DNA of 64,000 bases from NCBI GenBank assembly GCA_001897425.1, contig MKSW01000033.1, positions 228,668 to 292,667 on the forward strand. The letters run 5' to 3'. Position 1 is the first letter of the stretch, and each line of letters opens with the position of its first letter. Below the pieces are notes generated by a model, which was not told the origin of the DNA, did not search any database, and was given only the letters and a program-made list of their open reading frames with translations. Origin of the DNA: Actinobacteria bacterium 69-20 (GTDB lineage: Bacteria > Actinomycetota > Actinomycetes > Mycobacteriales > Nakamurellaceae). Below, in pieces: positions 18,962-32,944 of this stretch. The translations under genes and the position numbers were made by a program.

Positions 18962-21024
18962 CAGCCGTGACCACCTTCCGGTCCGGTGTGTGGACCCGTA
19001 TCCGGCCCGGTGCGCGCTCCGGCGTCCGGCCCGGCGGGCGCTCCCACCGACGCCCCCAACCCGGGACCGACCACAAACGGCCCCCCGGCACGCATCGCGT
19101 CATAGGCGCCGCGACCGGCGACGATATTGGCAGCCGGATCGCCGCCCCCCACGACACTGCCCACGCCACCGCCCCCGACGCCGTCCCGGTCACCGGCCTC
19201 GTCATCAGGCGGGCGGAGCGGTAGCGGCGATGCCGACAGCATGAAGCCGGGCACGCGGGGCAGCGTGAGCCGGAACCGGGCGCCGCGCCCCGGATTGCCC
19301 CACGCCTGCAACCAGCCGCCGTGCAGCCGGGCGTCCTCCAGCGCGATCGCCAGGCCCAGCCCGGTGCCCCCGGTGCGCCGCTGCCGCGACGGGTCGGCCC
19401 GCCAGAATCGGTTGAACACGAGCCCTGCCTCGCCCGGTTTCAGGCCGACCCCGTAATCGGTGACCGCGATCGCGAGCGCGTCCTCGTCGGCGGCCAACTC
19501 GACGTCGATCGACCCGCCCTCGGCGTGGTCCACGGCATTGTTGAGCAGGTTGCGCAGGATCCGCTCGACGCGCCGGACGTCCACCTCGGCACGCACCTCG
19601 GCGTCTGGCAGATGCGTGATGATCCGCACCCCGGTGGTCGCGGCCACGGGCCCGGCGGCCGCCACGCAGTCCATGACGCTGGTGCGCACGTCCACCGACT
19701 CCGCCTGCAGCTCGGCCATGCCGGCGTCGTACCGGGAGATCTCCAGCAGGTCGGTGAGCAGGTCTTCGAATCGGTCCAGCTCGTCGACCATGAGCTCGGT
19801 CGCCCGGGCCAGGTGCGGCGGGAACTCGTCGCGGCCCGCGTGCAGAGTGTCCGCGGCCATGCGGACCGTGGTGAGCGGCGTGCGCAGTTCGTGCGACACG
19901 TCCGAGGTGAACCGGCGTTGCAGCGCCCCGAACTCCTCCAGCTGGCGGATCTGGGCGCGGATCGCCTCCGCCATGCCGTTGAACGAGCTGGCCATGCTGG
20001 TGAGCTCGGCCGCGCCGCGCACCGGCATCCGTTCGGACAGATCCCCGGCCGCGACCCGGGCGGCGACCGCGGAAGCGCGGCGGATCGGCCGCAGCACGGC
20101 CGTGGCCACCAGGAACGCGATCAGCCCCAGCGCGAGCGCCAACGCCGCGGCACCCACCAGCAGCGTCTGCTGCACCACCGCCAGCGTCTTCTGCTCGGTG
20201 GTCAGCAGGAAGATCAGGTACACGCCGAACGCGTCGCCGCTGCGCGGGATCACCACCGGCCCGCCGACCACCAGCGCGGGCACCGGCGCCAGCACTCCGG
20301 CCGCGTTCTTGCGCATCACGGTCGTGTACTGCCAGGTCTCGTTGCCGCCCTCCACCTCGGCGCGCAGCGGCGGCGGCACGTCGTCGATCGGCCCCACGGC
20401 CGAAGCGACCGAGGCGCCCGGCCGCAGCGGCGCCACGACGGGATCGAACACGCCGGCCGTCGACCCCTGCGCACCGGTGTCGCTCACCCGGGCCGGGTTG
20501 CCGATGTCCTGCACGAGGCGGGCCAGCTGGGAGCGCAGCTTGGTCGGGTTCGTCTCCGCCCCGACCAGTTGAACGCGCGCGGTCGCCATCGCGTTCTCGA
20601 TCTCCGCGATCGCCGCCGACTGCTTGTTCGCGAGCAGGCCGTCGCGGATCTGCCGCTGCAGCACCACACCGAGCAACACCATCACCACGGACGAGAGCAC
20701 GAGCGTCATCACGACGACGCGCAATCGCAGCGACCGTGAGCTGTGGGTGAGCCTGCGCCACCAGATATCCCGGGTATGACGCTGTTCGCGGCGGCCGCCG
20801 CCACGGTCGTTCCGATCCTCCGCAGCGGCGGGGGCAGCCGCACCGACAGCAGCAGCGCCGACAACGGCAGCGCCGCCAACGGATTCGCCGCCAACGGCAT
20901 CGGCGACCGGCGATTCGCCCGCCACGGATGCGCCGGCCGACGATGCAGCCGCCGCATCACCGTCCGCCGAGCCCGACCCGGCGGCGGCATTGCGTGCAGG
21001 CTGCTGCGGCGTGGACAGCGTCAT
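18961..21024 (-). CDS. mtrB: Sensor histidine kinase MtrB
   Basis: A 687-residue sensor kinase controlling cell wall and division genes through MtrA. An Ala-rich N-terminal tail of about 95 residues precedes a first membrane span (LRLRVVVMTLVLSSVVMVLLG). An extracytoplasmic sensor region and a second span (VGAAALALALGLIAFLVATA) follow. HAMP comes next, then the H-box SDVSHELRTPLTT with His378, N-box NLLNNAVDHAE, G1 DYGVGL and G2 GTGLGLAIA. I start at ATG 21024 because it follows the mtrA stop by 47 bases and longer frames overlap mtrA. The Ala-rich tail is unusual for MtrB and contains two GTCATA motifs at DNA level (20775-20789 and 21014-21025), so a later start is possible. Confidence 0.93.
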   Translation of the reverse strand: MTLSTPQQPARNAAAGSGSADGDAAAASSAGASVAGESPVADAVGGESVGGAAVVGAAAVGAAAPAAAEDRNDRGGGRREQRHTRDIWWRRLTHSSRSLRLRVVVMTLVLSSVVMVLLGVVLQRQIRDGLLANKQSAAIAEIENAMATARVQLVGAETNPTKLRSQLARLVQDIGNPARVSDTGAQGSTAGVFDPVVAPLRPGASVASAVGPIDDVPPPLRAEVEGGNETWQYTTVMRKNAAGVLAPVPALVVGGPVVIPRSGDAFGVYLIFLLTTEQKTLAVVQQTLLVGAAALALALGLIAFLVATAVLRPIRRASAVAARVAAGDLSERMPVRGAAELTSMASSFNGMAEAIRAQIRQLEEFGALQRRFTSDVSHELRTPLTTVRMAADTLHAGRDEFPPHLARATELMVDELDRFEDLLTDLLEISRYDAGMAELQAESVDVRTSVMDCVAAAGPVAATTGVRIITHLPDAEVRAEVDVRRVERILRNLLNNAVDHAEGGSIDVELAADEDALAIAVTDYGVGLKPGEAGLVFNRFWRADPSRQRRTGGTGLGLAIALEDARLHGGWLQAWGNPGRGARFRLTLPRVPGFMLSASPLPLRPPDDEAGDRDGVGGGGVGSVVGGGDPAANIVAGRGAYDAMRAGGPFVVGPGLGASVGAPAGPDAGARTGPDTGPHTGPEGGHG

Positions 21025-21071
21025 ACCCGCTGACCCGCGCTCCCAGAAGACCGCCGCGCACTCATGACCTG

Positions 21072-21758
21072 TCAGGCGGCCCCGGCCCGATACCCCACGC
21101 CGCGGACGGTGACCACCACCTCCGGATGCTCCGGGTCCTTCTCGATCTTGCTGCGCAGGCGCTGCACGTGGACGTTCACCAGTCGGGTGTCCGCGGCGTG
21201 CCGGTATCCCCACACCTGCTCAAGCAGCATCTCCCGGGTGAACACCTGCCGGGGCTTGCGGGCGAGCGCCACCAGCAGGTCGAACTCCAACGGGGTGAGC
21301 GAGATCGGCGCGCCGCCGCGGAGCACCTGGTGCCCCGGCACGTCGACCTCGACATCGGCCACGCGCAGCCGCTCCACGGTACCGACGTCGCCGCGCCGCA
21401 GCCGGGCGCGCACCCGGGCGGTGAGCTCCTTCGGCTTGAACGGCTTCATCACGTAGTCGTCCGCGCCGGATTCCAGGCCGAGCACCACGTCGACGGTGTC
21501 GGTCTTGGCGGTGAGCATGATGATGGGCACGCCGGACTCGGCGCGGATCTGCTTGCACACGTCCAGGCCGGACAGGCCGGGGAGCATCAGATCGAGCAGC
21601 ACGAGGTCGGGGCGCACCTCCCGGAACGCGTCCAGCGCACGGGAACCGTCGCGCACGATGGCGGAGTCGAATCCCTCCCCGCGCAGCACGATGGTGAGCA
21701 TCTCGGCCAGGGCGGGATCGTCGTCGACCACCAGGATGCGGGCTCTCATGTGCTCCAT
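21072..21758 (-). CDS. mtrA: Response regulator MtrA
   Basis: A 228-residue OmpR/PhoB-type response regulator. The receiver has the acidic pair VDDD (11-14), phosphoacceptor Asp56 in LVLLDLMLPG and the conserved Lys in YVMKPF. The winged-helix output domain ends in VVVTVRGVGYRAG. MtrA is normally essential in Mycobacteriales and binds promoters of cell-wall hydrolase genes and the dnaA-oriC region. The start may be ATG 21758 (MEHM) or ATG 21749. It heads the mtrA-mtrB-lpqB operon. Confidence 0.97.
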   Translation of the reverse strand: MEHMRARILVVDDDPALAEMLTIVLRGEGFDSAIVRDGSRALDAFREVRPDLVLLDLMLPGLSGLDVCKQIRAESGVPIIMLTAKTDTVDVVLGLESGADDYVMKPFKPKELTARVRARLRRGDVGTVERLRVADVEVDVPGHQVLRGGAPISLTPLEFDLLVALARKPRQVFTREMLLEQVWGYRHAADTRLVNVHVQRLRSKIEKDPEHPEVVVTVRGVGYRAGAA

Positions 21759-21799
21759 AGTCTCATCAGCAGCGGCGCTGTGCGTATATTGACCGCGCC

Positions 21800-21812
21800 T
21801 ATGACGCTGTTC
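21800..21812 (+). repeat. Dispersed GTCATA motif, mtrA upstream copy
   Basis: TATGACGCTGTTC lies 42 bases upstream of mtrA, in the divergent gap shared with the membrane-protein gene. It is an exact copy of the GAAC-NN-CGTCATA consensus read from the minus strand. Confidence 0.7.
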
Positions 21813-21908
21813 CGGGCCGCGCCCCCGTCGCTACGCCGGGGCCTTGGGCGCACGCCGCGGGCGCGCACCCCCGGACGAGGCACGCCGCGGGGATGGGATC
21901 ATGGCCCG

Positions 21909-22799
21909 GTGAGCCACCCGCCCCCACCGCCGTACATGTCGGCAGCGTCGGCGCCCGATCCGGGGTCGATCCCACTGCGTCCGCTGACGGTCGGCGAGCT
22001 GATCGGTCTCGGCTTCGCGGTGGTGCGGCGTCATCTCGGGCTGCTCGGTCCGATCGCCGTGCTCATCGCCGCGGTGTCGGCCGGGGCCGAGATCACGATC
22101 CTCTCCGCGACCGGCACGCTGGACTCGGTCGCGACGGGCGACTGGATCAACACGTTCAGTAAGGATGTGACCGCGGGCCGCGTCGACGCGCTGCCGGTCG
22201 GGATCTACGCGGCAGTGGGGGTGAGCTCGCTGGTCTCGATTGCCGGGGCACTGGTGCTGTCCGGGCTGGCCACGGCGTGCGCGAGCGTGGATGCGGTCCG
22301 GCGGAGGCCGTCTCGGGGCGCCGTAGCGGAGCGGCTGCGGGGCCGGATCGGTGTGCTGGTCGTGGTGTCGGTGGTGGTGGCCGTCGTCTCACTAGCGGGA
22401 TCGTTGATCTTCCTGGTGCCCGGCCTGATCGCCTATACGGCGTGGGCCGGCGCGGCGCCGGCCACGGTAATGGAGCGGGCCGGCGTCGGGCGGGCGCTGA
22501 GCCGGTCCACCCGGATGACGCAGGGCCACCGGTGGCGCATCCTCGGGGTCACCGTGCTCATCGTCATCATCGCGGCAGTGATCGAACAACTCATCACCAC
22601 GGCGGTGGGCGCCGCCATCCCGAAGGCGTCGGCGGTAGCGGCCCTGATCGTGATGAGCGCCGTCGGTGCCGTGATCGCGGCGGTGACGTCGTCCTGGGTC
22701 GGGGCCGTGATCGGGCTGCTCTATGTGGACATTCGGCTGCGCACGGAGAACCTCGGCGCAGCACTGCGCGCGTACGCGGCGACCCTGCCGCGGGGGTAG
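21909..22799 (+). CDS. Multi-pass membrane protein (GPDPase-membrane-like)
   Basis: A 296-residue integral membrane protein from GTG 21909. After a Pro-rich cytoplasmic start comes PLTVGELIGLGFAVVRRHLG, followed by about six hydrophobic segments, including GPIAVLIAAVSAGAE, VGVSSLVSIAGALVLSGLAT, VLVVVSVVVAVVSLAGSLIF and VTVLIVIIAAVIEQLI. The arrangement (amphipathic entry helix, LVPGLIAYTAWAGAAPATVM, ALSRSTRMTQGHRWRILGVT) resembles the membrane domains of the glycerophosphoryl-diester-phosphodiesterase-membrane/YciC type. No catalytic domain is present. It is divergent from mtrA and convergent with tmk. The function is unknown. Confidence 0.7.
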   Translation: MSHPPPPPYMSAASAPDPGSIPLRPLTVGELIGLGFAVVRRHLGLLGPIAVLIAAVSAGAEITILSATGTLDSVATGDWINTFSKDVTAGRVDALPVGIYAAVGVSSLVSIAGALVLSGLATACASVDAVRRRPSRGAVAERLRGRIGVLVVVSVVVAVVSLAGSLIFLVPGLIAYTAWAGAAPATVMERAGVGRALSRSTRMTQGHRWRILGVTVLIVIIAAVIEQLITTAVGAAIPKASAVAALIVMSAVGAVIAAVTSSWVGAVIGLLYVDIRLRTENLGAALRAYAATLPRG

Positions 22800-22854
22800 C
22801 GCTGGCTTCCTGCCGACACGCGAGACGCCCGAGGCGGGGTGGACGTGCCGACCG

Positions 22855-23496
22855 TCACCAGGACGGCAGGTCGACCGTGCCGTCCGTCGCCGGGGTGAGC
22901 ACGGTCCAATCCGAGAGGTATTGCGCCGCAGCCAGCTCGGAGTACATCGCGGACGTGCGGGCCTGCAGTGCCGCGTCGGCCTCGAACGTGTCCAGCGCGC
23001 GGGCGTCGTCGCGGGCGGCCCGGCCGCGCGCCCGGTCTGCGGCCAGCGCGGGCGGTGTCGCGAGCAGCAGCTGGTGGTCGGGCACCGGTTCGCCGAACCT
23101 GTCGACCTCCAGCGCGCGCACCCATTCCGGGAAGTCTCGCGCTACGCCGGGCACGTCCGGCCCGCCGAGGCGTGCGGAACCGTAGGCGGCGTTGGACGAG
23201 ATGTAACGATCGAGCAGCACGATATCGTTGTGCCGCAGCATGTTTCGTATCTCTTCGGCCGCGTCCCGACGGTCCAGTGCGAACAACAGCGCCGCGCCGT
23301 AGACGGATTCCGACAGGTCGCCGAGTCGCCCGTAGAGCACGTCGCGGATCAAATCCGCGTGCACCGAGATTCCGTACCGCGGAAAGGACATCGCGGCGAC
23401 CGTCCGCCCCGCGGCCCGCCACCGCTCGGTGAGGCGTGCCGCGAGCGTGGCCTTACCGGAGCCGTCCAGCCCCTCGATCACGATCAAACTGCCCAC
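22855..23496 (-). CDS. tmk: Thymidylate kinase
   Basis: A 213-residue dTMP kinase that makes dTDP for DNA synthesis. The P-loop is GLDGSGKAT (9-17), the DRY-like motif is LLDRYISSNAAYG, and the lid region is rich in Arg (DRARGRAARDDARALD). I choose GTG 23496 (GSLIVIEGLDGSGK) because it gives the length of mycobacterial Tmk and has an AAGGATGAG ribosome-binding stretch upstream; the frame is open further 5' but low in family likeness. The neighbourhood sahH-tmk-mtrA is conserved in Mycobacteriales. Confidence 0.95.
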   Translation of the reverse strand: MGSLIVIEGLDGSGKATLAARLTERWRAAGRTVAAMSFPRYGISVHADLIRDVLYGRLGDLSESVYGAALLFALDRRDAAEEIRNMLRHNDIVLLDRYISSNAAYGSARLGGPDVPGVARDFPEWVRALEVDRFGEPVPDHQLLLATPPALAADRARGRAARDDARALDTFEADAALQARTSAMYSELAAAQYLSDWTVLTPATDGTVDLPSW

Positions 23497-23641
23497 GGGC
23501 TCATCCTTCCCGAACGCACCGCACTGCGCACAAGATCGGGCGCGCCATCGGGCACGGCTCCGCACACTGCTTCCGCGATCCGGCCGGGGCCACGGCCGCC
23601 GCCGTCGCCGGGCGCGGATTCCACCGCAACGCGCCACCCAC

Positions 23642-23665
23642 GAACAGCGTCATATCCGTATGACG
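23642..23665. repeat. Two opposed GTCATA motifs forming a hairpin
   Basis: GAACAGCGTCATA (23642-23654) is followed after TCCG by TATGACG, giving CGTCATA-N4-TATGACG with perfect 7-base arms (23648-23665). It lies 24 bases beyond the sahH stop, so on the minus strand it could form a small hairpin at the end of the sahH message. No U-tract follows. Confidence 0.5.
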
Positions 23666-23688
23666 TGATTCATCGCGAAACGCCTTGT

Positions 23689-25269
<1,581 letters not shown>

Positions 25270-25554
25270 AGGTGCGCTCCTTCGGCGCGATCCGGGGCAC
25301 GGGTGACGTGCGGCGCGGAACGCGAATGCGGCTGCCGGACTCGGGCAACCGTTCACGGCCAACGAGCTGTTCCTGGCCACCGCCCTGCACCGGACGCTCC
25401 CCGCCGATCGCGGGTGCGTGCATGTCGCCCCTCAGGCTACCGAACGCTGTGGCATGGGATGCCAGGCAGGGACGGCCGGGCGGGCATCACCTCGGAGGGA
25501 TCACCGGTCGGGTTCCCGGGCGGGGATCCCGGCACGGGCATTGCCGCGCCGGGT

Positions 25555-26507
25555 TCACGGCGCGGGCGGGACCCCGGTGTGCCAGAACTGCGCCGTCTGC
25601 GCGAGGTAGAAGACGGCGAACGCGGCGATGAGCGCGATCTCGAGCCAGATGAGCCACCCGCCGTGCACACCCGCCGCGAAGAGCGCGAGCGCGACCGCAA
25701 TCGCCACCGCCATCACGGCAGCGACCAGGACGTAGATCCGGGCATAGGCGCCCGGGGCAAGATCGGCGGATCGCGGTGTTCCCATGCGCGGCGCGCGTTG
25801 ATCACGGCGATGGCGATCATCGAGGCGAACAGACACCCGGCGCTCACGTAGTGCGCGGTATCGACGAAACCGCTCCAGTCGAGGGAGAACCAGGCCGCCG
25901 CGACCAGCCACAGCACGACCCCCGCGGCGAGGACCACTGGAAAGGCGCGCGCGGCGATGCGACGGGCCGCCTCCGCGCGTTCCTGTGCAGCCGTGCCGAC
26001 GTCGGCACGGTCCGCAGCCCCAACGCCGGCAGCCGCCACAGCGCCGCCCGGCGACGCGCCCCGCGTCTGCGCCCGACGGTCCCGCACCAGCGCAAAAGTC
26101 GCGCCCACCAGCACCAGCGCCGTCACCACCAGCACGGCGGTGATGTTGTTCCGCACGCCGTCCTGGGCCACCGCAGGAACACACGCACGCGGCCCGGCGC
26201 ACGACGCCAGGTGCGCGGGCGTCGGCACGAACGCGACCACCGGAGCCAGCATTCCCGCGATGTTGGTGAGCCCGTTCTCCGTGCCCTCCCGCCCGCGGAT
26301 CGCGATCAGCGCGACGCCGATCGCCAACAGCGATCCCACGAACACACCGTGCACCGGCGTGTAGAAGTAGGCGCTGATCGACGCGAGCATCCGGCCGTCG
26401 GCTCCCGCCTGCAGCGCGACCGAGCAGCCCAGCAGCAGCACCAGCGCGACGACGCCCAACCGCAGGTACCGGTAGGTGCGGCACGCCGCCGCGCCGAGCT
26501 CGGTCAT
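25555..26507 (-). pseudogene. Multi-pass membrane protein split by a frameshift
   Basis: From ATG 26507 the frame encodes MTELGAAACRTYRYLRLGVV and about six hydrophobic segments, including the family-like SISAYFYTPVHGVFVGSLLA and NIAGMLAPVVAFVPTP. At HRDPP (about 25764-25768) the frame is lost. In the next frame DLAPGAYARIYVLVAAVMAV continues with two more membrane segments and a stop at 25555. A single missing base in CCGCCGATC explains the break. Restored, the protein has about 317 residues and 8 spans. I know similar actinobacterial hypothetical proteins, but none with a function. Either a sequencing error or a recent mutation. Confidence 0.7.
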
Positions 26508-26520
26508 CGCGCCGCCCCGC

Positions 26521-26952
26521 TCATGTCACCAGCGGGTTGCGCGTCCTGAGCGCCGGGAACCGGGAGAAGTCCCGATCGGCCGTCCACAACTCGGAGATGC
26601 CGTGCGAGAGGCAGATCGTCGCGATCTTCGCGTCGTGCACCATGCCGCCGACGACGCGCCCGGCGGTCACGAGGTTCCGAAGCCGCTCCAGGTGGTCCAC
26701 GGCCTCTGAAATCACGACTGCCCCACCGTCGATCCACGCATACAACTGATCGAACGCTTGCTGGGCAGTGGACGGAGGTGTGTACTTGCGCGGGTGTGTC
26801 ACGGTCGCATAGAACTCGTGGACGCAGGGCATCGGAATCGCCCAGGGGACGGCGGACGAGACCAAGCCCGAGAGCTCCGTCACGGCCCGACTGTGCGCGA
26901 CAGCACCGCTTTTGTGCGCTGCGACAAGAACGTTGGTGTCAACCGCGATCAT
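26521..26952 (-). CDS. PIN-domain toxin of VapC type
   Basis: A 143-residue PIN-domain ribonuclease. It starts (M)IAVDTNVLVAAHKSG with Asp4 as the first metal ligand. HEFYAT supplies the conserved Glu, VHDAKIATIC the second Asp, and LWTADRDFSRFP the last acidic residues. All four expected acidic positions are present, so it is probably active. I start at ATG 26952, which overlaps the antitoxin by 14 bases, the usual coupling of VapBC pairs. It lies just after (3' side of) the antitoxin and before the frameshifted membrane gene. Confidence 0.88.
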   Translation of the reverse strand: MIAVDTNVLVAAHKSGAVAHSRAVTELSGLVSSAVPWAIPMPCVHEFYATVTHPRKYTPPSTAQQAFDQLYAWIDGGAVVISEAVDHLERLRNLVTAGRVVGGMVHDAKIATICLSHGISELWTADRDFSRFPALRTRNPLVT

Positions 26953-27229
26953 TGGATTCCAGCATCCAGTCGGCCGCATGGACGATGCGATCCATCCGCT
27001 CCTCGTAGTCCTCGTGGATCATCTCGGTCACCGTCTTACCGGCGTATTCCGGCGTCAGCCACCCAGGCACCGACGCATCCCGCAGCACCCGCTTCGGCCG
27101 CGTCGCGTGCTCCTCCAGCAGCTTGATCAGCGCCTCCTCCACCAGCGACTTCACCGTGCGATCCTGCTCGCGCGCATACTCCCGGGTCCGTTCCAGCAGC
27201 GGCGTCGGAATATCGATCGTGGTCTTCAT
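26939..27229 (-). CDS. Ribbon-helix-helix antitoxin of VapB type
   Basis: A 96-residue antitoxin. MKTTIDIPTPLLERTREYA is a typical ribbon-helix-helix start (beta strand then helix A), with TVKSLVEEALIKLLEEH as helix B. The C-terminal half, ending in YEERMDRIVHAADWMLESND, would wrap the PIN toxin. It should neutralise the toxin and repress the pair. Its 5' region contains one inverted and one direct repeat (27238-27288), suitable as operators. The start is ATG 27229. Confidence 0.88.
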   Translation of the reverse strand: MKTTIDIPTPLLERTREYAREQDRTVKSLVEEALIKLLEEHATRPKRVLRDASVPGWLTPEYAGKTVTEMIHEDYEERMDRIVHAADWMLESNDRG

Positions 27230-27237
27230 ACCGCCAC

Positions 27238-27288
27238 CATACTCGCGCTTAGTATGGCTAGCAATACTCGTTAATGTTGCCAGCAATA
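27238..27288. promoter_or_regulatory. VapBC operator repeats
   Basis: CATACT and AGTATG form an inverted repeat (27238-27256). GCTAGCAATA (27257-27266) and GCCAGCAATA (27279-27288) are direct repeats 22 bases apart. Both lie within 60 bases of the antitoxin start and are A/T-rich for this genome. A copy of the dispersed motif (27294-27308) follows immediately. Confidence 0.55.
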
Positions 27289-27335
27289 TCGCGTATGACG
27301 CTGTTTGCTGCGCGCAGCGCAGACAACGAGATCGC

Positions 27336-28223
27336 TCAGCCCGCACCCAGCGCCGAGCGGACCTCGTCCAGCGTCCGGGCCGCGGCATCGCGCAGACCTC
27401 GCACGCTCGGCCCGGCGTCCAGCACGCTCCGGCTGGCCGTGGGCAGCACCCGGTCGAGCGCCGCGCCGAACACGCGAGTGAGGTCCGCCGCCGTCGCCCC
27501 CTGCGCGCCGATGCCGGGAGCCAGCAGGGGGCCGTTGACCCTGGCCAGCGCGTCCGCCAAGTCCGCCCCGACGTCGGCGACGGTGGCGCCGACCACTAGG
27601 CCGATCGAGCCCATCGGGCCTGTCCCGGCGTTGAGATCAGCTGCGGCGCAGGCAATCTGCGCGGACAGCGTCATAGGCGGTGCGGAGCCGGCAGCCGAGC
27701 GGGCGGGGGCGTCCGGCACGGCGGCCAGTTGCACGGACGCCCCCTCCGGGTTGGACGTGCGGCACAGCACGAACAGGCCCCGCCCGGAGCCGAGCGCGGC
27801 GTCGATCGCGGGTCCAAGCGAGCCGAAGCCGAGGAACGGAGAGACGGTGAGCGCGTCGGCGGCCAGCGGTGAGCCGTCGGTGAGGTACGCGCGGGCGTAG
27901 GCGGCCATGGTGGAGCCGATGTCGCCGCGCTTGGCGTCCAGCAGCAGCAGCGCGCCAGCGTCCCGGGCCGCCGCGAGAACCCTTTCCAGCACGGCGATCC
28001 CGGCCGATCCGAACGCTTCGAAGAACGCCGACTGCGGTTTGAGGACGGCGACCTCGGGGGCGAGCGCCTCGACCGCGGTCATCGCGAATCGCTCCAGGCC
28101 GGACGGCGTCATCTCCAGGCCCCACGCGGCGAGCAGCGACGGGTGCGGGTCGATGCCGACGCACAGCGGGCCGCGGGTCTCCATGGCACCGGCGAGTCGG
28201 GCGCCGAACGGTCGATTCGTCAT
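27336..28223 (-). CDS. pyrF: Orotidine 5'-phosphate decarboxylase
   Basis: A 295-residue OMP decarboxylase of the group found in mycobacteria, catalysing the last step of UMP synthesis. The signature [18 protein letters not shown] holds the Lys-Asp-Lys-like catalytic array; [11 protein letters not shown] is the N-terminal phosphate-site strand. A short Ala/Pro/Ser-rich insertion (about residues 165-187) contains a GTCATA motif at DNA level (27664-27675). Its ATG overlaps the pyrD stop (ATGA). It closes the pyr operon. Confidence 0.95.
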   Translation of the reverse strand: MTNRPFGARLAGAMETRGPLCVGIDPHPSLLAAWGLEMTPSGLERFAMTAVEALAPEVAVLKPQSAFFEAFGSAGIAVLERVLAAARDAGALLLLDAKRGDIGSTMAAYARAYLTDGSPLAADALTVSPFLGFGSLGPAIDAALGSGRGLFVLCRTSNPEGASVQLAAVPDAPARSAAGSAPPMTLSAQIACAAADLNAGTGPMGSIGLVVGATVADVGADLADALARVNGPLLAPGIGAQGATAADLTRVFGAALDRVLPTASRSVLDAGPSVRGLRDAAARTLDEVRSALGAG

Positions 28224-29428
28224 CTCGGTTCCTCCTGGTGGTCGGTCGCGCTCCCGGACGCCGGTCGCGTTGCCGCGAAAGTGATGTCGCGCAGCAGGCC
28301 CGGGCCCTGGTAGAGCAGCGCGGTGTAGAGCTGCACCAGCGTCGCCCCGGCATCGAACATGGCCAGCGCGTCATCCGGCCTGGTAATGCCGCCGACGCCG
28401 ATCACCGGCAGATCGGTGTGCGCGCAGACGAATCGCACCACCTCGAGCGCGCGCGCGGCGAGCGGCCGTCCGGACAGCCCGCCCGATTCCATCGCGAGCC
28501 CGCGTTCACCGGGGATGACGCCGTTCCGGGCGACAGTGGTGTTGGTGGCGATCACCCCGGCGACGTCGCGGTCGTGGCACACCTGCAGGACGTCGGCGAT
28601 CGCCTGATCGGTGAGGTCCGGGGCGATCTTCACGAGTATGGGGACAGGACGATCACGGGGGTCCGCGCCGCCCGCTCGATCTGATTCGACATTTGCGCCC
28701 ACTCCGGCGACAGGACGATCGGGACGATTGCCGTCATCATCGTGACCATGATCCAGCCGCGGGGCGCGAGCGCCAGCCAAGGCGGCGGCCTCAGCGGTGA
28801 GCGCGGCGACGATCTCGTCCAGGGCACCGCGGTCCTGCAGGCCGCGCAGGCCCGGAGTGTTGGGCGAGGAGACGTTGACCGCGATGTAGTCGGCGTGCGC
28901 CTCGACCGCGCGCAGCGAGGCGAGGTAGTCGGCGACGGCGTCGTCGATCGGGGCGACCTTTGACTTGCCGAGCGAGATCCCCAGCGGCACACCGATAGTG
29001 CCCGTGGCCGCGATCCGCGCGGCGAGCGCCGCCGCCCCCGCATTGGGGAACCCCATGCGGTTGATCACGGCCTGCGACCCGGTGAGGCGGAAGACGCGCG
29101 GGCGGGGGTTGCCGGGCTGACCGACGGCCGTCACGGTGCCCGCCTCCACGAACCCGAAGCCGAGCGCCGGCCAGGCGGCGAGTGCGACACCGTCCTTGTC
29201 CGCGCCCGCGGCGAGGCCGACCGGATTGGGGAAGGTGAGCCCAAAAGCGGTGCGGGGGGCGGGATCCGCCGCGAGGAGCCGGCGCACCCGGCGGAGCAGC
29301 GCCGGGTGCCGGGCGAGCCGGGACAGCGCCGCCAGGGTGCGCGCGTGCGCGGTCTCCGCATCGCCGCCGCCGAGCCGGAAGAGCACCGGCCGGGCGACGT
29401 GTCGATACGCGAGGTCGAGTGCTGTCAC
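28220..29428 (-). CDS. pyrD: Dihydroorotate dehydrogenase (quinone), class 2
   Basis: A 402-residue class 2 dihydroorotate dehydrogenase, membrane-associated and quinone-linked. It has the N-terminal helical region ([20 protein letters not shown]), the FMN-site [15 protein letters not shown] with catalytic Ser, and [11 protein letters not shown]. Between AEAAALAG and [11 protein letters not shown] an insertion of about 45 residues, rich in Asp, Arg, Gly and His ([20 protein letters not shown]), is not in family members I know. The DNA there has GACAGGACGATC twice (28643 and 28709). It sits between carB (141-base gap) and pyrF (ATGA overlap). Confidence 0.93.
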   Translation of the reverse strand: MTALDLAYRHVARPVLFRLGGGDAETAHARTLAALSRLARHPALLRRVRRLLAADPAPRTAFGLTFPNPVGLAAGADKDGVALAAWPALGFGFVEAGTVTAVGQPGNPRPRVFRLTGSQAVINRMGFPNAGAAALAARIAATGTIGVPLGISLGKSKVAPIDDAVADYLASLRAVEAHADYIAVNVSSPNTPGLRGLQDRGALDEIVAALTAEAAALAGARAPRLDHGHDDDGNRPDRPVAGVGANVESDRAGGADPRDRPVPILVKIAPDLTDQAIADVLQVCHDRDVAGVIATNTTVARNGVIPGERGLAMESGGLSGRPLAARALEVVRFVCAHTDLPVIGVGGITRPDDALAMFDAGATLVQLYTALLYQGPGLLRDITFAATRPASGSATDHQEEPR

Positions 29429-29569
29429 GACCGGGCCTGCCCGTCATCACCGGGGAACCGACCGGACCGAGCACCACTTCTGGTCACTGGGCACTTCCGC
29501 GGGGCCTGCGCAGTGGCCACAAACCCTGCTCAGTCGAAGAGGAGTGGCGGGCGACCCGGATCAGCGTGC

Positions 29570-32943
<3,374 letters not shown>

Positions 32944-32944
<1 letters not shown>

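Noticed and set aside
25270..25500. Possible SAH riboswitch upstream of sahH (GGGGAGCG and GGCCAGG stretches on the minus strand).
   Set aside because: The pairing partners needed for the known SAH riboswitch fold are missing, in particular the 3' GGCGCUC-like strand.
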